From: Pedobacter sp. ok626
Lineage (GTDB): Bacteria; Bacteroidota; Bacteroidia; Sphingobacteriales; Sphingobacteriaceae
Direction: 5' to 3'
Assembly: GCF_900100435.1 (NCBI RefSeq)
Contig: NZ_FNEX01000014.1
Coordinates: forward strand, 1-64,000
Length of the DNA: 64,000 nt
Shown: piece by piece, positions 7,784-16,141 of the stretch
Position numbering within the stretch: the stretch's first letter is position 1
Layout: each line of letters begins with the position of its first letter
Position numbers and translations under genes: made by a program
Notes under the pieces: model-generated
What the model was told of the DNA's origin: nothing
Databases searched by the model: none
Seen by the model: the letters and a program-made list of their open reading frames with translations, nothing else

Positions 7784-8446
7784 ATGAAAAAGAGTAAACT
7801 AATACAAGGAATGGTCATGCTGGCAGTTGTCATCAGCTTCGCTGCCTGTACGAAGGATGAAATTAAGCCCGATCTTGAAGATGGTAAAAGTACCATTGTA
7901 AGAGATTTGCCTGGGGATGTAGGAAATACTGTAGGTGGAGCAAAGCCATTTGAGACTTTTTATTTCAGCTTAAAGACGAGTAATAAGGTTGATAAAAGTA
8001 AGCTGCTTACTGCCGATTGGGATATCGCATTTGCCAAAGAATACAATTCTTATGTGTCTGTAAATAATGGCACCGATAACCAGAATTACGGTTTTGGGGG
8101 CCCAGGAAAAGGGGCGATGGTGGTTGTCAATCAAGCTTATGATGCTGTAAAAACAGCACCTTCAGACGATGAATTTGTAAAAAATGGAGTGAATGCGGTA
8201 GGATGGGACCCCGGCAATGGTGATGGTTGGTACTTCTATGAACTAAATACGCATATCGCTGTACCTGTAAAAAACAGAACCTATGTTTTAAAGACTGCTG
8301 ATGGTCAATATGCAAAATTGCAACTGATCAGCATGTATAAAGGCGCACCTGCTACAGTGAGTGACCTGAACTGGCCCGCTCCCTATTTCACATTCAGGTA
8401 TTATGTGCAGCAAGATGGTAGTAGGAATTTAAGTACGAAAGATTAA
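7784..8446 (+). CDS. HmuY-like heme-binding lipoprotein 1
   Basis: A lipoprotein of 220 residues (lipobox SFAAC, then TKDE, which resembles the surface-export signal described for Bacteroidetes lipoproteins). The HmuY family core is visible: TADWDIAFAKEYNSYVSVNNG, a glycine-rich NYGFGGPG stretch, GDGWYFYE, then HIAVPV with His157, and the end QYAKLQLISMYKG followed by PYFTFRYYV. In Porphyromonas, HmuY takes heme from host proteins and passes it to HmuR. His157 aligns with the His of the two paralogues downstream and is a candidate heme ligand (inference). It is the most divergent of the three copies. Confidence 0.8.
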   Translation: MKKSKLIQGMVMLAVVISFAACTKDEIKPDLEDGKSTIVRDLPGDVGNTVGGAKPFETFYFSLKTSNKVDKSKLLTADWDIAFAKEYNSYVSVNNGTDNQNYGFGGPGKGAMVVVNQAYDAVKTAPSDDEFVKNGVNAVGWDPGNGDGWYFYELNTHIAVPVKNRTYVLKTADGQYAKLQLISMYKGAPATVSDLNWPAPYFTFRYYVQQDGSRNLSTKD

Positions 8447-8461
8447 TTATAAACTAAGATA

Positions 8462-9232
8462 ATGAAAACAAAACAACTTCTAACGCAAATCGCAGCTGTC
8501 ATGTTCACTGTGATACTGCTCGGTGCCTGTTCTAAATCTAATGAATCCAAACCGGACGAAGAGTTACCCCCTGAGTCGGCTATGGTGCCTTTTTATAAGC
8601 TTCACAGGGTAGAAAACTTTGCCGTTGAAACTGACGATAAAAACCCTACGGAAACAAAGGCTGCGGCTTATTTTAGTTTGGAAACTAAGGCCGAAGCACC
8701 TGCAAAATATGCTAAAACAGCAAGATGGGATATGGGCTTTAACGGACTTTACAATAGTTTTATCGCCGGAAATTCCGGTACAGATGGTTCTAATTTAGGC
8801 TATGGTGGCCCGGGCGTTGGTGGCATTCTAATCCTTGAGAAAGCCTTCGATGAGGTAGTTGATGTTCCTTCAGACACACAGTTTAAAACAAAAGGAACGG
8901 TAATAGGGACTGATGAAAAGGGTGATTTTGGTGTTGGTACAGGTTGGTATCTTTATGATTTTGGTGGCGGTTTGATGAGTAATTCAAGTTTTGATAAGCA
9001 GCATGTTGCTTACGCGCTTTCTGCTCCAATGACCATGACAAACGGAACACAGCTTTTGGCAAGAACAATTGTTGTACGGACCGGCAAAGGAAATTATGCG
9101 AAAGTAAAAATGATCAGCTGTTATAAGGATGCTTTTACACCCGATAAATGGTTCAGAACTACACCGCACATGTTTTTCACATTTGAATATGTGATGGTAC
9201 CAAAAGGGAGCACAAAATTTGAAATTAAATAA
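8462..9232 (+). CDS. HmuY-like heme-binding lipoprotein 2
   Basis: A lipoprotein of 256 residues with lipobox LLGAC. The core reads RWDMGFNGLYNSFIAGNSG, NLGYGGPGVGG, GTGWYLYDFGG, KQHVAYAL (His181), then NYAKVKMISCYKDAF and FFTFEYVMVPKGSTKFEIK. It is clearly a paralogue of the gene at 11228: both end PKGSTKF-IK and share long blocks. A cysteine sits in MISCYKD where the paralogues have Ile or Met. The family role is surface heme capture and hand-over to the TonB receptor. Which residues bind iron here is inference. Confidence 0.8.
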   Translation: MKTKQLLTQIAAVMFTVILLGACSKSNESKPDEELPPESAMVPFYKLHRVENFAVETDDKNPTETKAAAYFSLETKAEAPAKYAKTARWDMGFNGLYNSFIAGNSGTDGSNLGYGGPGVGGILILEKAFDEVVDVPSDTQFKTKGTVIGTDEKGDFGVGTGWYLYDFGGGLMSNSSFDKQHVAYALSAPMTMTNGTQLLARTIVVRTGKGNYAKVKMISCYKDAFTPDKWFRTTPHMFFTFEYVMVPKGSTKFEIK

Positions 9233-9245
9233 GATACCATAGTCA

Positions 9246-10211
9246 ATGAAATCGAGATTAAAATTCTTCTGCTGCACATTATTTGCTTTAATGAGCTTAT
9301 CCTCCTGTAAAAAGACAATGGACCTGCCTCAACAGTCCAATAGTAAAATAATAGCCTACAAGGTGCCTGTATCAGATGGCAGTATCAGCGGTGTAATAGA
9401 CGAAACAGATAAAACGATTACAGTATACCTTCCATTTTATTATAATCTGGATGTAATTGATCCAGAGATTAAGCTGGCTACTGGAGCAAAACTTTCAGTT
9501 GAAGTCTTACCTGTAGATGTATTGGATAACAAGACAACTTATACTGTGACGGGCGCTGATAAAAGTACCGCAACCTATAAGTTAGTAATTAAGCTGCAGC
9601 AGATTTCGCCATTAAAGGTGAATGAGGTATCTACCGAGAGTAAAACTGTTGTATGGGGCATAGGCTATTACATGATTAATTTATCTGGTAACTTTAATAC
9701 CCTCGATCCGACCAAAATAAGAATATTTCTTGTTGGAGCTGACAATACGGAGACCGAAATGTCCTACACTACTGGTTATGGGCCAGCAGCTGTAAATGTG
9801 TTGATGGCTGCGACCGAAAAAGTGTATTCAATGGGTTATGTTGGTGTGCCTCAGACCCTGGATCCCGGACTCTATAAAGTGAGGGTAAAAGTACAATCAC
9901 TTACTACAGATTTAAAATACCCTGTTACATTGGAATACATTTTACCACAAGTGGATTATGTTTCTATAATCGCGAAACAGGGCGATACCTTTACTATTAA
10001 ATCAAGTGGTCCCGTATTTAAAGACTTAAAATCCATTACGATTAATGTTGCCGGGCAAGATGTATCACTTCCTGTTCTTAGCTATAGCAGAACATTGGCT
10101 ACTGTGAAGATTCCTGAGACTGTGCCAGTGGGAACCTATTACCCTTCCATATTATTTGAGGGATTCCCAATTATAAATGCATTTTGGCCAATAACTGTAA
10201 ACGCAAAATAG
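9246..10211 (+). CDS. Lipoprotein with tandem Ig-like domains, heme operon
   Basis: A lipoprotein of 321 residues (SLSSCKK). The N-terminal domain (about 35-120) has the strand pattern SKIIAYKVPVSDGSISGVID ... TYTVTGADKSTATYKLVI. This resembles DUF5018-like Ig-type domains that carry a repeated YTVTA-ADG-TYK motif. A C-terminal IPT/TIG-like beta sandwich follows. No catalytic residues are visible. It lies inside the operon between HmuY copies and has a related neighbour downstream. I infer a surface accessory protein, perhaps a scaffold for the receptor complex. Its exact role is unknown. Confidence 0.65.
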   Translation: MKSRLKFFCCTLFALMSLSSCKKTMDLPQQSNSKIIAYKVPVSDGSISGVIDETDKTITVYLPFYYNLDVIDPEIKLATGAKLSVEVLPVDVLDNKTTYTVTGADKSTATYKLVIKLQQISPLKVNEVSTESKTVVWGIGYYMINLSGNFNTLDPTKIRIFLVGADNTETEMSYTTGYGPAAVNVLMAATEKVYSMGYVGVPQTLDPGLYKVRVKVQSLTTDLKYPVTLEYILPQVDYVSIIAKQGDTFTIKSSGPVFKDLKSITINVAGQDVSLPVLSYSRTLATVKIPETVPVGTYYPSILFEGFPIINAFWPITVNAK

Positions 10212-10217
10212 AAAACA

Positions 10218-11165
10218 ATGAAATCAATATATTTATACATTTCAATCTTTTTTTTATTCAGCTTAAGTGCTTGTAAAAAAGAATATCCTGCCCTTCCATA
10301 TACTGATATACTTGCATTTTCTATTAAAGACGCTAATGGAGCGCAGTTAAAGGCTGTAATTGAAAACAATGAAATCATTTTATACTGGCCAGTAGGTCAG
10401 GCTATCCCTCAGGAAATTACGCCTTCGATTACGGTTGCTGATAAAGCAAGTATTTTACCACTTGCAAGCACAAAAGTATCCTTTAATGAGTCGGTAACTT
10501 ATACTGTGACTGCCGAAAATGGAACGGTTACTACCTACAAATTGAAGCCAATTGTGAATAGTCTTATACCAATGATCAGCGCATTTTATGGGCCTGATAT
10601 CTATAAAAATAAAAGATTTTTAAGATCAAATAGGACGGCCCAGTTAAGTGGTGATTTGTTTGATGTTGAAGAAGGTAAAACTAAGGTATTCTTTGTCAAC
10701 ACCAGTGGACAAGATATTCCTGTTAAAATCAATGAGATCACACCTATTGCTGTGATTTTGGATCCAGATTTTGCAATTGGTAATTATCAAAGCGTTAAGG
10801 TTATTTCTGGTAATAAAACAGTTCTATTTAAGGATAATTTTGAAGTAATTGCAGATCCTAAGCCGGTAGTCCTAACTGAAATCTCTGTTGCTTCAACAGT
10901 TAAGAGAAATGGGCAATTCATGATCGCAGGTGGAGAAAATTTGGATAAGGTCAATGCTGTAGTGTTATATAATTCGATCACAAAAACCTTTATTCCGATA
11001 AATCTGAAGTCTACAACAGCAAACAGTTTGACCTTGGAAATCCCTGCGAATTTTCCTTTAGGGGATTGTAACAGGATCAGGTATTTTTATCCTGACGCAG
11101 ACTATTATGCTGCTGGGTATGGTCAGCTGGATTTTTTGAGTTTCCCCATTACGGTTGTTGAGTAA
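10218..11165 (+). CDS. Second Ig-like lipoprotein, heme operon
   Basis: A lipoprotein of 315 residues (SLSACKKEYP), starting 6 bases after the previous gene. The first domain repeats the layout of its neighbour: DILAFSIKDANGAQLKAVIE ... TYTVTAENGTVTTYKLKP. Further beta-rich segments with an IPT-like ending follow (SLTLEIPANFPLGDCNRIRY). The pair probably arose by duplication, though they have diverged strongly. No enzyme motif is visible. Role as a surface accessory of heme uptake is inferred from position only. Confidence 0.65.
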   Translation: MKSIYLYISIFFLFSLSACKKEYPALPYTDILAFSIKDANGAQLKAVIENNEIILYWPVGQAIPQEITPSITVADKASILPLASTKVSFNESVTYTVTAENGTVTTYKLKPIVNSLIPMISAFYGPDIYKNKRFLRSNRTAQLSGDLFDVEEGKTKVFFVNTSGQDIPVKINEITPIAVILDPDFAIGNYQSVKVISGNKTVLFKDNFEVIADPKPVVLTEISVASTVKRNGQFMIAGGENLDKVNAVVLYNSITKTFIPINLKSTTANSLTLEIPANFPLGDCNRIRYFYPDADYYAAGYGQLDFLSFPITVVE

Positions 11166-11227
11166 TATTTTAATAGGCAAAAGAGCTACAAGAAATAACA
11201 ATTCAATATTTAATAGACTAATTTATT

Positions 11228-11932
11228 ATGAATCATTTAAGACCAAGAACTGCTAAAATATGCAGCTTATTACTCCTTACCGCTATCATGGCTTCGTCCT
11301 GTAAAAAGGATAAAGAGACAGTAGAGGCAGGATCTACCTTTTACTATAAACTGGAGCGTATTGAGAATTTTGCTCCAGCTACAACAGGCGCAACCACTAT
11401 ATACTTTAGTTTCGATACCAAAAAAGAGATTGCAGCAACACAAGTAAAAACAACAGAATGGGATATGGCATTCGGCGGCATGCTGACCAGCTTCATCAGT
11501 GGTAATAACAGTGCTGAGGCAACCAACTATGGTGCTGGAAGCAATGCTGTAGGTGGAGTTGCAATCATCGAAAAACCTTTTGATCAGGTAACTGATGTGC
11601 CAGCTGATTCAGAATTCAAAACGGGAAAAGATGTGTTTGGTACTGACAAAGAAGGCGCTGCGGCTTCAGGAACAGGATGGTATCTGTATGATATGACGGG
11701 ATTGATAAGAGGTGATGGCAGTGCAAGAAAAAAGCACGTAGCTTACGCTATGCCCGAAAAACGCACATTGGTTATCCGCACTGCAAAAGGCGATTACGCG
11801 AAAATAAAAATGATCAGCATTTACAAAGATGCATTTACAGCTGATAAATGGTTTATCGATGTACCAATGCCATTTTTTACGTTTGAATACGTTATAGTAC
11901 CAAAAGGCAGCACTAAATTCCAAATCAAGTAA
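11228..11932 (+). CDS. HmuY-like heme-binding lipoprotein 3
   Basis: A lipoprotein of 234 residues (MASSCKKDKE). The HmuY core is present: FYYKLERIENFAP, EWDMAFGGMLTSFISGN, GTGWYLYDMTG, KKHVAYAM (His170), YAKIKMISIYKDAF and FFTFEYVIVPKGSTKFQIK. It is closely related to copy 2 and more distant from copy 1. It lies 24 bases before the heme oxygenase gene. The 62-base gap upstream could hold a secondary promoter, although I see no good consensus. Three HmuY-like genes in a single operon is unusual. Confidence 0.8.
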   Translation: MNHLRPRTAKICSLLLLTAIMASSCKKDKETVEAGSTFYYKLERIENFAPATTGATTIYFSFDTKKEIAATQVKTTEWDMAFGGMLTSFISGNNSAEATNYGAGSNAVGGVAIIEKPFDQVTDVPADSEFKTGKDVFGTDKEGAAASGTGWYLYDMTGLIRGDGSARKKHVAYAMPEKRTLVIRTAKGDYAKIKMISIYKDAFTADKWFIDVPMPFFTFEYVIVPKGSTKFQIK

Positions 11933-11955
11933 TTTTATACATAAAAATTAAACAT

Positions 11956-12516
11956 ATGTTAAGCACAAATATTAAAGAAGCTACTAAAGAAGCACACTTA
12001 AACCTTGAAAAAAAAGTAGTACAAAAAATGAAAGCTATTCGTAGCGATGCTGACTACGCCGATTTTTTAAAACATTTTTATGTTTATTTTAATCAGGTTG
12101 AGCAAGCTATTGCACCTTATATTACCACAGATTTATTGCCTGATCATGCAGAACGTCGTAATTCTTCTTACTTAAAACAAGATATTGAAGAGCTTGGTTC
12201 AAACGTAAATGAACTTCCAACTGCAACTGCTCCAGAGATCAATAACACAGTAGAGGCGCTTGGCGCACTTTACGTAATGGAAGGTTCGATTATGGGTGGA
12301 CCAATCATTGTAAAAATGTTAGAGAAATTCGGAATCACAAAAGGAGTTTCTTTCTTCTCTGGTTATGGTGAAGCTACAGGCCAGATGTGGGGAAAGTTTA
12401 CAGCGGTATTAAATGCGCAAGCCAATAACGAAGCTGAAGAAGCGCTTGCTATTAAAACTGCAAATGATACTTTTTCCAATTTTGGAGAAGTATTTGGCGA
12501 GGTTAGCGTTGCCTAA
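11956..12516 (+). CDS. Heme oxygenase (biliverdin-producing family)
   Basis: A soluble protein of 186 residues. The N-terminus KEATKEAHLNLEKK contains His14, the expected proximal heme ligand. GALYVMEGSIMGGPII at 103-118 matches the distal-helix motif of the bacterial heme oxygenases related to BphO (LYVLEGS-LGG), whose glycines bend over the heme. The reaction opens the heme ring with O2 and reductant to yield biliverdin, CO and Fe2+. The position at the end of a heme-uptake operon supports iron release from imported heme. The stop codon overlaps the start of the next gene (TAATG), so the two are probably translationally coupled. Confidence 0.88.
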   Translation: MLSTNIKEATKEAHLNLEKKVVQKMKAIRSDADYADFLKHFYVYFNQVEQAIAPYITTDLLPDHAERRNSSYLKQDIEELGSNVNELPTATAPEINNTVEALGALYVMEGSIMGGPIIVKMLEKFGITKGVSFFSGYGEATGQMWGKFTAVLNAQANNEAEEALAIKTANDTFSNFGEVFGEVSVA

Positions 12517-13511
12517 TGAAAATCAAATCTAAGATAGAGGGCTCGGACGATTGGTTGTTTATCGAAGAAATTCCTGAACATTATACTCCAAATACACCAC
12601 TCTCTGAAAAGAACATAAACATTAAAAGTCTCCCTGCGCAGAAGCTGGTAAATTACCAGCTTAGCGCTGGTGGATTATTTCTTGTGCATGCCACGATGCA
12701 GTTTAATACTGGTGTTAAGGTACTTTCTGAAGTAGAAGGGGAAACCATCACCTCCCAATTCATATTTTATGGGACAAACCCCAATGTAGAGAAAAAGGAT
12801 GCTAAAAGTAATCGCAGAGAGGGTAGCCGTCACAATATCCGTTACATTCCTTCTATAAAGGGAAAATATCAAATGTTGCCTGACATAGAGTATAAGTACT
12901 TTTTATTGGTGCTCTCTAAGTCCTATTATTTTCATTTGATAGACCAACATTCCTTATTGCATACTGATTTTGTAAAAGAAATTTTGAAGGGAAAATATAC
13001 TTCTTTTGCAGCTAAGGATCTTCCGGTAACAACGGAAATGAAAAGAGTCATTAATGACATCTGTGAATGTAAAAGGACAGGTGAGTTAAAAAGATTGCAT
13101 ACCGAATCAAAGATTCTGGAATTGTTGATGTTACAGCTTGAACAGATGCAGTCTGGGGTTGAGGTTGAAAAATATCTGATCAAACAAGATGATCTGAAAA
13201 AGATCGAACATGCCCGGGAAATCCTTGATGCGGAGTATAGTTATCCGCCAACAATTATAGAGCTTTCCAAGCAAATAACCTTGAATGAATTTAAACTGAA
13301 ACGGGGTTTTAAAGCATATTACGGAACTACCATTTATGGTTATGTAACTCGGCTAAGGATGGAAGAGGCACGTCGGCTAATTCTTGATGAGAAAAGGAGT
13401 GTAGGACAGGTGGCTACGGCTGTTGGTTTTAACCATCAAAGCCATCTTACAGATGCTTTTAAACGTTATTTTGGAATTTTACCAAGTGAAATTAAAGCTA
13501 ACGAAGATTAA
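12516..13511 (+). CDS. AraC-family transcriptional regulator of the heme operon
   Basis: A protein of 331 residues with an N-terminal domain of unknown type (about 1-220) and a C-terminal AraC double helix-turn-helix (about 225-330). The second helix region reads VATAVGFNHQSHLTDAFKRYFG followed by LPSEIK. It overlaps the heme oxygenase gene by one base. An AraC activator inside the operon, together with the spaced repeats before the receptor gene, suggests self-regulated activation in response to heme or iron. The signal is unknown. PchR-like siderophore regulators are a similar class. Confidence 0.85.
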   Translation: MKIKSKIEGSDDWLFIEEIPEHYTPNTPLSEKNINIKSLPAQKLVNYQLSAGGLFLVHATMQFNTGVKVLSEVEGETITSQFIFYGTNPNVEKKDAKSNRREGSRHNIRYIPSIKGKYQMLPDIEYKYFLLVLSKSYYFHLIDQHSLLHTDFVKEILKGKYTSFAAKDLPVTTEMKRVINDICECKRTGELKRLHTESKILELLMLQLEQMQSGVEVEKYLIKQDDLKKIEHAREILDAEYSYPPTIIELSKQITLNEFKLKRGFKAYYGTTIYGYVTRLRMEEARRLILDEKRSVGQVATAVGFNHQSHLTDAFKRYFGILPSEIKANED

Positions 13512-13534
13512 GCAAAGACTAGTCTTTGCTTAAT
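13507..13534. terminator. 28-base perfect palindrome over two convergent stop codons
   Basis: Arms 13507-13520 and 13521-13534 (ATTAAGCAAAGACT and its complement) are exact inverse copies with no spacer. The palindrome includes the stop codon of the AraC gene and the last codons of the DUF1080 gene. It probably acts as a bidirectional terminator, although the T-run after it is weak. Confidence 0.55.
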
Positions 13535-14217
13535 TTCTTAATCGGTTTAAGTACAACCTTCCTAAATTCTACTTCCGAACCCTCTGCTTGTAGCGCAATT
13601 TGTCCGCTTTGAGCTGTGCAGTTCGTGCCGTAATTTGCAAGTTTATCATTTACCCAAACTTTCACTTTGTCGTCCAGGCATTCTACAACCATTTTATTCC
13701 ATTCGCCTACTGGATTTTCTAAGCTATCTGCCAGCTTTTTTATCCGGCGTTGTTTCTTTCCATTTATTCCCCAGTTCTCTTTTGGGCCGCGTCTGGCTTC
13801 CATGTCAGGTACAGTAATATCTTCTTCAATACACCAAAAATCGCCTGCATTTTTATCCTGCATTTGTACTTCTATCGATTTTGGGAACATTCCATAAAGT
13901 GCTCTTGGTGTTGATGCATGAACCAATACGCCGCAATTTCCTGGCTTTGCAGAAAAACGGTATTGAACCTCTATGCTGTAGTTTTTGTAGTTTGCATCAG
14001 TAATTAGATGGCCGCGAGGATCACCCATACTAACCAGCAAACCATTGCGCACAATAAACGAAGGTTTTATATCAGGATTTTTGTCTTTGTCAGGGACATC
14101 GCTGTGCCATCCTGTTAAATCTTTTCCGTTAAATAAGTTCCTTTTTTGTGCAAAGGATACAGAGCTGCTTAAGCATAATAGTCCTATGAGTACTGCCTTG
14201 GTTACATTTGGTTTCAT
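13519..14217 (-). CDS. DUF1080 (3-keto-disaccharide hydrolase-like) protein
   Basis: An exported protein of 232 residues with signal peptide (cleavage near SVSFAQ). The DUF1080 start is typical: RNLFNGKDLTGWHSD, then FIVRNGLLVSMGDPRGHLIT, YSIEVQYRFSAKPGNCGVLVHAS, EVQMQD and the final GQIALQAEGSEVEFRKV. The fold is a concanavalin-like beta sandwich. Some members act on 3-keto-glycosides, so a role in sugar breakdown in the periplasm or at the surface is likely. The true substrate here is unknown. It is divergent from the GH29 fucosidase gene. Confidence 0.85.
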   Translation of the reverse strand: MKPNVTKAVLIGLLCLSSSVSFAQKRNLFNGKDLTGWHSDVPDKDKNPDIKPSFIVRNGLLVSMGDPRGHLITDANYKNYSIEVQYRFSAKPGNCGVLVHASTPRALYGMFPKSIEVQMQDKNAGDFWCIEEDITVPDMEARRGPKENWGINGKKQRRIKKLADSLENPVGEWNKMVVECLDDKVKVWVNDKLANYGTNCTAQSGQIALQAEGSEVEFRKVVLKPIKKLSKD

Positions 14218-14622
14218 AAGTTAAATATAGTATAACCCAATATAATGGGAGAATAGAATTGAAATAAAATTTAATCTGGATATCTACACGCAAAAGAAGA
14301 AGCTGTACCCTTAGCTTCTGAAATACTACAATCCTTTCAGGAAAGCACCTACATCAATCTCAATAGTTTCGTTATAGTTAAGCTAAAGTATCCCTATAAT
14401 GAACGGCATTTGAACGGATATTGAACGGACATTGAACGGACACTCAACGGGTGGGGCCGTTCAGCATCCGCTGAACGCTGGTTAATTAGAACTTAAGTAA
14501 TTTACCTTTAGAGATACTCGGGCCGGACCCAAGTAGGTTAGCAATCAAACGTTTAGTTCGTACATTAGAAAAGAGAAAACCAAAACATTATATGTTATAT
14601 TTAGCATATAATTGTCTCTAAA
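14218..14622. other. 405-base intergenic region with hairpins and tandem repeats
   Basis: No coding frame is supported. A 7-base stem lies at 14298-14319 (AGAAGCT / AGCTTCT). The tandem element at 14401-14477 is described separately. An AT-rich stretch before the fucosidase start (14585-14622) could hold its promoter, but no clear TAnnTTTG is seen. Confidence 0.6.
14401..14477. repeat. Tandem 11-base GAACGG repeats followed by a hairpin
   Basis: Four units of 11 bases with consensus GAACGGayatT start at 14401, 14412, 14423 and 14434. A decayed fifth (CAACGGGTGGG) starts at 14445. Directly after lies a perfect hairpin with arms 14458-14465 (CGTTCAGC) and 14470-14477 (GCTGAACG). The left arm with the base before it contains CCGTTC, the complement of the repeat core, so any of the units could pair with it. 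Confidence 0.75.
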
Positions 14623-16134
14623 ATGATAAAAAGATTAAGCCTGCTTGCTTTCGGTTTGTGTTTAACCAGTGTATCAATTGCACAGACCAAAACCCCTAAA
14701 CCATATGGAGCCTTACCATCAGAAAGGCAATTGAAATGGCATGAGACAGAAATGTACTGCCTGATTCACTTTACACCAACAACCTTTCAGAACAAAGAAT
14801 GGGGTTATGGCGATGCAGAGCCTTCTCTTTTCAATCCTACAAAATTTAATGCATTGCAAATTGTGGAAGCGGCTAAAGCTGGTGGGTTTAAAGGGATAAT
14901 TGCAGTCGCTAAACACCATGATGGTTTTGCCTTATGGCCAACAAAAACATCAGACTATAACATTAGTAAAAGCAACTGGAGGAATGGTAAGGGGGATATG
15001 GTAAAGGATTTTCAGCAGGCGGCAAAACAGGAAGGATTGAAATTTGGGGTATATTGTTCACCCTGGGACCGAAATAATCCTAATTATGGTAGTCCAGCTT
15101 ATGTTGATGTTTATAGAAAACAGTTAAAGGAATTGTATAGCAATTATGGCGAATTGTTTATGAGTTGGCACGATGGGGCCAATGGGGGCGATGGGTACTA
15201 TGGTGGAAAAAAAGAGCAAAGGAAAGTAGATCAATCTAATTACTATGATTGGCACAATACCTGGGAAAATATAACCCGTAAAATGCAGCCTAACGCAGCT
15301 ATATTTAGCGATGTTGGCTTGGACGTAAGATGGTTGGGGAATGAAAAAGGACTTGCACCTGAAACTAGTTGGGCTACGATTACAATTCAAGGGAAAAACG
15401 GAAAGCCAGCTATGCCGGGTTTCATGGATCAGGCTAATTTGGGCAGTGGTACAAGAGATGGTAAACAATGGGTTCCTTTTGAAGCTGATGTTGCATTGAG
15501 ACCAGGTTGGTTTTATCATAAGGACCAGGATGATAAGGTAAAATCTGTTGCACAACTTTTTAATATTTATTGCAGCTCTGTAGGAAGAGGTGGCGGTTTG
15601 GATCTTGGATTATCGCCAAATACCGAAGGATTACTTCATCAAAATGATGTGGATACGCTGGCAAAATTTGGTGCAATGCTTAAACAAGTATTTGCAAATA
15701 ATCAGGCTAAGCAGGCAAAAATTACTTTATCAAATGTTCGTGGCCAGGTAGAGTATCTGTTGAGTGCTGTTAATCGATCAGACATTCGTAAAAAGGAACT
15801 ACTTTTATTCGGTTCTGCTAATTTAACTGATGCGGATCGTTACAGTTATTGGGCTACAGACGATGTGGTGCGTAATGTAACAGCCGAACTTGAATTTACA
15901 AAACCTGTAAATTTCTCCATCATCCAGTTACGTGAAAACATTAAACTAGGTCAAAGAATAGATAGCGTACAAGTGGAGATTTTTAAGAACAATGCCTGGC
16001 TACAAATTGCTAAAGCAACCAGTATTGGTGCTAACCGCATTATCCGTTTGCCTCAACCAGAAACAGCAGATAGGGTTAGGATAAAGTTTTATTCACCCGT
16101 ATGTATTGCTGTGAGCGAGCTGGGAGTGTATTGA
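14623..16134 (+). CDS. Alpha-L-fucosidase (GH29)
   Basis: A protein of 503 residues with signal peptide (cleavage near VSIAQ). The GH29 start is clear: ERQLKWHETEMYCLIHFTPTTF, then AVAKHHDGFALWPT (about 95-108) and the nucleophile region FMSWHDGANGGDGYYGG with Asp184 as probable nucleophile. The enzyme removes alpha-linked L-fucose with retention. A C-terminal beta domain follows (about 395-503, ending AVSELGVY). The form resembles the GH29-B subgroup. Next to it is a DUF1080 gene on the other strand. Confidence 0.9.
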   Translation: MIKRLSLLAFGLCLTSVSIAQTKTPKPYGALPSERQLKWHETEMYCLIHFTPTTFQNKEWGYGDAEPSLFNPTKFNALQIVEAAKAGGFKGIIAVAKHHDGFALWPTKTSDYNISKSNWRNGKGDMVKDFQQAAKQEGLKFGVYCSPWDRNNPNYGSPAYVDVYRKQLKELYSNYGELFMSWHDGANGGDGYYGGKKEQRKVDQSNYYDWHNTWENITRKMQPNAAIFSDVGLDVRWLGNEKGLAPETSWATITIQGKNGKPAMPGFMDQANLGSGTRDGKQWVPFEADVALRPGWFYHKDQDDKVKSVAQLFNIYCSSVGRGGGLDLGLSPNTEGLLHQNDVDTLAKFGAMLKQVFANNQAKQAKITLSNVRGQVEYLLSAVNRSDIRKKELLLFGSANLTDADRYSYWATDDVVRNVTAELEFTKPVNFSIIQLRENIKLGQRIDSVQVEIFKNNAWLQIAKATSIGANRIIRLPQPETADRVRIKFYSPVCIAVSELGVY

Positions 16135-16141
16135 TAGATGT

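Noticed and set aside
15124..15555. A 143-residue open frame opposite the fucosidase gene
   Set aside because: It lies fully inside the conserved GH29 catalytic region on the other strand and has no domain.
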